Below, in pieces: positions 58,536-64,000 of a stretch of DNA of 64,000 bases. The stretch comes from Synaphobranchus kaupii (lineage: Eukaryota > Chordata > Actinopteri > Anguilliformes > Synaphobranchidae). The notes below the pieces were generated by a model. It made no database searches and was not told where the DNA came from. It was given only the letters and a program-made list of their open reading frames with translations. Each line of letters opens with the position of its first letter. The first letter of the stretch is position 1. The stretch spans positions 13,818,786 through 13,882,785 of the forward strand of contig CM056380.1 of the NCBI GenBank assembly GCA_029718625.1. The letters are read 5' to 3'. Made by a program: the position numbers and the translations under genes.

Positions 58536-59010
58536 AGAGGAAAACAAAAGAAACACTCCCTGAATAAACGGGCGAGAGAATGAAAATTAAATGAGAACCT
58601 GTTACCTACAGCTCTAGGTGAGAACGAGCTGAACAAAAAGGTAACTGGTAGAGGAGTATAAATAAAGAGAGAAAGTAAAAATAAAATAAATCTTTATCCT
58701 AACTCTAACCGGACTTGCTGCGTTTCTTATTCGTACGAACCAGAAATGCAGTGACCGAATTTCCTATACCTTACCGACTTCGTTGTCAACATAGCGAAGA
58801 CAATATCGAAGTCTCGGAAAGCGGAAATACTGGGCTAAATATAACCAGCAGGAAACTCAAAACAGGTGCGAGGGATAATGGCTATGCGAGAACAAAATAC
58901 CGGAATGGAAGACGTAAAATCCGATAGAGTGCCCCGACGTCGCAAAAAGAAAGAACGAACCACAGAAACAACCCGAGGCTGCCAAAACCCATGACAGTGC
59001 GTGCGTGCGT

Positions 59011-59041
<31 letters not shown>

Positions 59042-60719
59042 CATGCGTGCATCAGGGCCTAAAACCAGGCTTGTAATGTCTGCTTGAGGAGGTAACTAAT
59101 GACCTGGTATTACTGTCCCAGGAGATGAGAACTATTTGTGGAATACTCATATTCAGAAATAAAGACAGTGGAGGGTTTAGACATAAAACAGTGGGCGGGG
59201 GGTGCATTGTGTGTAGATGTCAAAGAAAATGTGTTTGAGTCAAAATGAAAAATCCAGCTCAACAGCAATGACATCGTCGGCTAACACTGGGTTATTTTGT
59301 TCTATATTTAAAGCAAAAGACATTCCTGTGGTCATTTGTAAGAAGACCTGTATTTACGGAATGTCATCCCTACTTGAGAATTTGACATACAAATGATCCA
59401 ATACACCGGATCATTCATTTAATTTGCACTGAATTAATTGAGTAAGGACCTCTTGCCTTCATCCTGCCCAAGAGGAAAGCAGGCCATTTTAGGCACAGCT
59501 TCTTTTTTTTTTTGCACTGTGTAAATGTATTTTTTGATCTTTGCGGTGGACTGATTTTACCACTGATTTTTAAATCTTTTCTCTCTGATGTTCGGTTTCC
59601 TATCTGTTAGATACGTCTAGCTGAGCTCATGTATCAACCGTTTTTTTCCGCCCCATTTGTTTTAAAAACTGTTTTTGACCATGCTTTCAGTATCACTGGC
59701 TACATTTTCTTTTGTACATTGCAACATATTGTAAAGTACATTGTGACGCTTAAACAATGACTTTTATCCGCAAGAAAGCCAGTTGCCCAAGACTACTGTA
59801 TGGATTTGCCTTAATGCACATTGATATGAGTGGTTTTGCATATTCCTACAGAGCTGGTATTTCAATAGAACCTCCTGAAGCTAGAGACATCCTGCTCACA
59901 GATTTCCAGTTTTGTTGAGCGAAACCCCACTGCCTGCCGTAACTACGTTAGAGTTTGCTTCCAAACCCCTCAACCCAGGCAGGATGCAAGAAGAATCCCA
60001 TTCCATAGGGATCAGTGTTAAAGAAGCTCACAGATTGCTCAGCTGCCCCTATAAAATGTTAATGAAACAAAGATTTTAGACAAAAATGTGAACGAAAGGA
60101 ACATACTAAAACTGATTTCTGCCCTGATTAACTCCAGCACACAAACCCAGGAGATTCACCTGCAAAATAGAAAAAACAAACCAGACATGATATAGTGTAC
60201 ATTCCAGAGAGAGGGAGAGTATAGTCCCAAGACAGACAGTGGGTGCAGACTCCATTGGTAACTTATCAACTACCCTATTTATTATTAATTAAATAAGTTA
60301 CACAGACGTGAGTAAACCTACCCCCGTGACCATGAAACTATATGACCTGGATGACAGTAAAGAACCACATCCTATGAAAACAGAAACAAAATGGCCCTTT
60401 TTTTGAGTGACAGATCTGGACATTCTACAGCATAAACACATTGATGACAGGTTTTGTATAACCATTTCTGACTTAATTATTGCACTTAACTAGCTAATTT
60501 GAGGTGATTGGTTTAACAGCTTGGAATAGTACTGACTACAGTGCTCCAATTGCCAAGAGTCAGCGGAATTGGCTTTATCACTTCCCTCTCCAGTATCTCC
60601 CTTGGAGACTGTGCTAAATGCTACTTCCAAAGCCCTGTGATTGGCCAAGAGCTTCGATGGTAGTCAGGTCTCTGATTGGGTGAGAGCTTTTACACACATT
60701 ATTCTGTTGTCTCTGACTG
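58536..60719. other. Unique sequence
   Basis: A (GT)n tract of about 40 bp lies at 59002-59042. No gene or transposon was recognised in the remainder. Confidence 0.35.
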
Positions 60720-60727
60720 CTACAGAC

Positions 60728-61257
60728 TGGGGATGTAATGGTATACCGTTTTAAGGTATACCGCGGTATGAAGCAACCACGGTTCTGGGGATGTAACGGT
60801 ATACCGCGGTATCAAACAACCACGGTTCTGAACCGAAAGCCTTTCCCTGTAATACCGTGCCCACGGTATAAATTTATGTGGGCACATCCTCTCTCCCCAA
60901 AGGTCACGACTCTCAGTGGAAAAGGTCAACCTGCTGTCCTTCTTGCATAAAAACCTGACCGAAACAAATAAGTTCATAATGGAGGACATGTAAACGTTCT
61001 CATATTAGGTCATAAGGAGGAGGACCCTTGCGTTAAATATTTTTCTAAATGTTACAATGCCAATGCATGAGTTTCAGTTAAATACACACAGATACACACA
61101 CATGTTTCAGTTCAATAAAGCAATATTTTTCTTCAAAGCAAAATTATTGTTTGTTTTTTTGATGGGCCATACTAGTATGTTTAATTAAAAGGGGGAAAAA
61201 AACTTTATAGTGAAATACCGTATACTGTGAAATTTCATACCGTTAGCTTCATCCCTA
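60728..61257. mobile_element. hAT element (530 bp) with 8-bp target duplication
   Basis: The left end TGGGGATGTAATGGTATACC and the reverse-complemented right end TAGGGATGAAGCTAACGGTA are diverged terminal repeats of the fish (C)AGGGATGTAACGGTATACC type. The octamer CTACAGAC flanks both sides exactly (60720-60727 and 61258-61265). The left terminus is repeated inside: GGGGATGTAACGGTATACCG begins near 60787. The interior has no transposase frame. Confidence 0.85.
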
Positions 61258-61265
61258 CTACAGAC

Positions 61266-62588
61266 AGGCCTCTGCCGTTTCTTTCTATCTCGTGGAGTGA
61301 TTTGTTCTTTTAAAAGCATGCCTATACCATTTAAATATTTACACCCAATTAGTTAGTGTGAGTCAAGGACTTAACTGGCTTTGCGCATTCAGTGATCAAT
61401 ATATCTATACCAAACATACAAGGTGTGGAACTCCAGCAGGACATCCATCTTTTCAGTGGACAGTGAAACTGCTTTTAAAGTGCAAGCCTGCTTTTTCAAA
61501 GGAAATTATCCATATGATTAATTATCTTCGCTTTACAATATCTGATTGTATTAATCATTTCTTTGGTTGGTCAATATGACAAGAAAACAGAAGGATCGAT
61601 AATGAAGAGTGGCAATCAACAGGAATGTAACTTAATTAGTTTTTATGTTAATATGAAGAATAGAAGAGTCTAGAAAATGTAATGAATTTGTGTGAAATTA
61701 TGTTAAATTCTGGAAAAGGGCACAAGCAATACTGAGGCGCAGCTCATAAAACTTTATTTAAGGAAAGTGACAGTGACAGTGAAAGGAAGTGACCATATTT
61801 TAAAAGTGAGACCAGGCAGGACAGGGCAAGAGCAACAAAAATAGCCCACAGACATGCAAAAGAGTAAAACACACACAAATACTGTAGATAAAAGAAAGAA
61901 AACAGACAAAACACAGACATTATACGAGTAGAAGTAAATCAAAGATGGTGTTCTATAGTAGGAAGTAGGAATGTTGTTCCAGAGTTATAATACAGATATT
62001 TCTTTCCAGCTTCTGTTCGAACAGTTTACACAGTGACTGTAAACACAGTTATACGGATGATATTTGTGATTGAACCACAAATATCAATTAGTATGGCACA
62101 GTGCCATGGATTTTGCTTAGTGCATCAAGTCAAATGCTTTCACATTAACGTAGACTTTTTTTTAATTGATTTGAATTTCTGATTAGATAATTAACTATGC
62201 AGATACCTCTGTGCACTTTGCGTTCAAAATACAATGTAGAAGAATCCACTCACCTCGTTTTGTGCTTTTGTACACCTCATTTGAAATTGCCTTCATTAAT
62301 TGCACACCTAATTTTAAATGACCCAGTGGAGTGTCCAGTGTGCACATTCTATTTAGCGATTGTGATGTCACAGTTAATGTTAGCTGACTAATATGTTAAA
62401 CACAACACAGAAAACCAAACTGTGTACAGATGAATCATGAACAGTGAGATTGCATCAGTTTGATTGTGTTGCTTTACAAGACATGACAGCAAATGCATGT
62501 CTAAAACAGCGCCGAATAAAATGTGCACAAATGGAAAATGGAAACATTGAAGAGCTGAAGCTCTGCTCAAACAGCATTGCCAGTGTTT
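61266..62588. other. Unique AT-rich sequence
   Basis: No gene was recognised. The segment at 61745-61790 (ACTTTATTTAAGGAAAGTGA, then CAGTGACAGTGAAAGG) has a short GTGACA repeat. Confidence 0.35.
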
Positions 62589-62690
62589 TAGGGTTGTCAC
62601 GATACCAGAATTTTAAACTTCGATACGATACTAGTATAAAAAAAACGATACTCGATACCTCTTTCGATACCACGGCACACAAAAAAAAAG
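62589..62690. mobile_element. hAT terminus (TAGGGTTGTCACGATACCAG type)
   Basis: The phrase TAGGGTTGTCACGATACCAG, followed by CTTCGATACGATACTAGTAT and CGATACTCGATACC, is a characteristic end of a fish hAT family. The BED-finger exon at 63398-63694 points away from this end, so this would be the 3' end of one deleted element. The opposite terminus was not found before the window ends. Confidence 0.65.
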
Positions 62691-63397
62691 TCCTAGGCAC
62701 ACAAAATAGGATAATTAAAAAAAAAATAATATTATTAACAACCTGCACACAGTGCTGGTACAGAAAAAGTCACTGAACACAGAACAAGATTAACATTATT
62801 ATTACTATTCTTAAATGTTTTCCCTACCTTGTAGGCCTACACATTATTTATGTAGTTATTATTGCTTTTAGTATTATTTCTTTTTTTTCTCTAATGTTGC
62901 TTCACTTGTAAACACAGTACAGTCTCAGTGGGTTTCCCCTGTAAACAATAAATAAAACAAGAACATTCCAATTGCAAGGGTCTGGGTGTCCTTTGCAGTT
63001 TCTCTCTGGTGCTATATGAGAGAAAATCCATAATTAGATTTGATGGTATAATTCTTAAATTGCATGTATTTTTATACAATTAAAATTAATAAAACTTTCT
63101 GTCAGGTCAAACATCACTGGCAGTAATCAATGCGCAAGATCAGCTAGCTATTTTACGTTAGCTAACGTTGGCTGAAACAAATTTTGGATAAATGTGTAAC
63201 GTTATGTCGTCAGCTCAGCTGTCAGTGCAACCCCGTTACCTTACTTAGGCTAATGTAGTTGGTGTCGTTAAGCAACACACAACATAGCAAGCCAGTTAGA
63301 TGCTAGCTTGCGCTGAGAAAAAATAAAAGCTAGGCTAGTTATCGTTATAGCTGCTACGTTTAGCTCGCTCGGGGGAAACTTTCTGAGCTCATCAGCA

Positions 63398-63694
63398 TCA
63401 CATCGCAACGTCATTCATGACAATAACTGTACACTTATTAAATGATATTAACTCAACATTACCTCTCAATTCTTTGGAGAGATCAGGGTGCGAGTGCGAG
63501 AATGCAAGATGTTTTGCCAAATTTGAAGTCTTCCCTCCTCTTGTTGGCACCGTTTTGAAGCACCTTTTGCAAGTCGGCTTTTGCAAATCTTTCGCCTTTC
63601 CTTCTGCATCCGCCTCATAGTCAAAATATTGCCAAACAGCACTCCTACTATTTTCTTTTTCGGCTAACGTTAGTTCTGGAGCTGGACTTGCCAT
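63398..63694 (-). pseudogene. BED-finger first exon of a hAT transposase (partial)
   Basis: The minus-strand frame from ATG 63694 contains SAVWQYFDYEADAEGK (aromatic start of a BED domain). It is followed by PTCKRCFKTV and, about 20 residues on, LAKHLAFSHSHPDL. This gives the C-x2-C...H-x4/5-H zinc-binding pattern of BED fingers, used by hAT transposases and ZBED proteins to bind DNA. After SKEL the sequence AGAGGTAATG gives a plausible splice donor near 63459-63464, so the last 20-odd residues of the frame are probably intronic. The catalytic and dimerisation domains are absent from the 0.8 kb between here and the hAT end at 62589, so this is a deletion derivative. A host ZBED gene cannot be strictly excluded, but the adjacent hAT end makes a transposon more likely. 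Confidence 0.72.
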
Positions 63695-63741
63695 GGCTAA
63701 CTCTAGCTCTTCAGTACATGATGTTATATTGTATATATATT

Positions 63742-63765
63742 GTGGATGGATGGATGGATGGATGG
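63742..63765. repeat. (GGAT)n short tandem repeat
   Basis: Five to six GGAT(G) units separating the BED-finger exon region from the repeat that starts at about 63768. Confidence 0.85.
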
Positions 63766-63767
63766 TA

Positions 63768-64000
63768 ACCGATGTTGCAGGAACGTCCCTTGAATGTTAT
63801 GAGCACAACGTCATATCATAACCGCATAGGGACATTGCTTGAACGTCCCCGAAACATTCTAATTAAATGTCATATTGTAACCAAACAGTGACCTTCCTAA
63901 GAATTTAATAACGTCCTAGTAATGTTTTTAGGACATCCCTAGGAAACGTCACATCATAACTTTGAGTGGACTAAAAGGGGACATCCCTGGGACGGCCACT
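63768..64000. mobile_element. Degenerate AACGTCC-phrase repeat, runs off the window end
   Basis: Loose tandem phrases GGAACGTCCCTTGAATGTTA, AACGTCATATCATAACC, AACGTCCCCGAAACATTC and GGACATCCCTRGGAAACGTC recur about every 60-75 bp. Similar phrases occur in dispersed fish repeats. The element cannot be classified because it is cut by the window edge. Confidence 0.45.

Overview
The window looks like intergenic DNA of a ray-finned fish, most likely a teleost. There is no compact gene layout and no convincing host protein-coding gene. The mobile elements are types characteristic of teleosts: a Sleeping Beauty-type Tc1 inverted repeat, a second near-full-length Tc1 element, many short hAT-like elements that begin CAG(T/G)GG, tRNA-headed SINEs, a solo LTR, and a non-LTR reverse-transcriptase scrap. 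Very long minisatellites and microsatellites fill about a tenth of the window. Species cannot be told from this sequence.

Layout. 1-11.7 kb: three large minisatellites (23-, 31- and 30-bp units). The first is split by an 801-bp hAT-like element with a perfect 8-bp target duplication. Nested and hairpin MITEs lie at 4.4-5.0, 6.3 and 7.1 kb. 11.7-18 kb: mostly unique AT-rich sequence, with a possible minus-strand 5' exon near 15.64-15.88 kb. 18-23.5 kb: a block rich in inverted GGTTCTA/TAGAACC motifs, both ends of which adjoin copies of one 36-bp minisatellite, plus hAT MITEs and a SINE head. 25.3-27.2 kb: long (CA)n and (GAT)n tracts. 28-35 kb: MITEs, a SINE, a 25-bp minisatellite, (GT)n/(AC)n tracts, and stretches that read like conserved regulatory DNA.

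35.1-41.1 kb is the densest transposon cluster. It holds a 1120-bp solo LTR with a CCCTT target duplication, a solo Sleeping Beauty-type repeat, a LINE RT fragment, and a Harbinger-like element carrying a 2.86-kb foldback element. The foldback element has arms of about 1.24 kb, hexanucleotide arrays at its ends, a 7-bp target duplication, and the same MITE, with its own target duplication, mirrored in both arms. 42.8-43.8 kb: two adjacent minisatellites, both of 38-bp period but unrelated in sequence. 47.1-48.6 kb: a Tc1 transposon whose transposase has the full DDE triad and one visible frameshift. 51-55 kb: 41-bp and 57-bp minisatellites and a strong hairpin. 57.0-58.5 kb: a second long inverted repeat. 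60.7-64 kb: hAT material, including an element with an 8-bp target duplication and a BED-finger first exon of a hAT transposase.

Nearly all long open frames here come from tandem repeats without stop codons and are not genes. The clearest candidate for something undescribed is the foldback element at 37737-40593, followed by the second inverted repeat at 56966-58535. All calls are from reading the sequence alone; family names are inferred from termini, target duplications and motifs.
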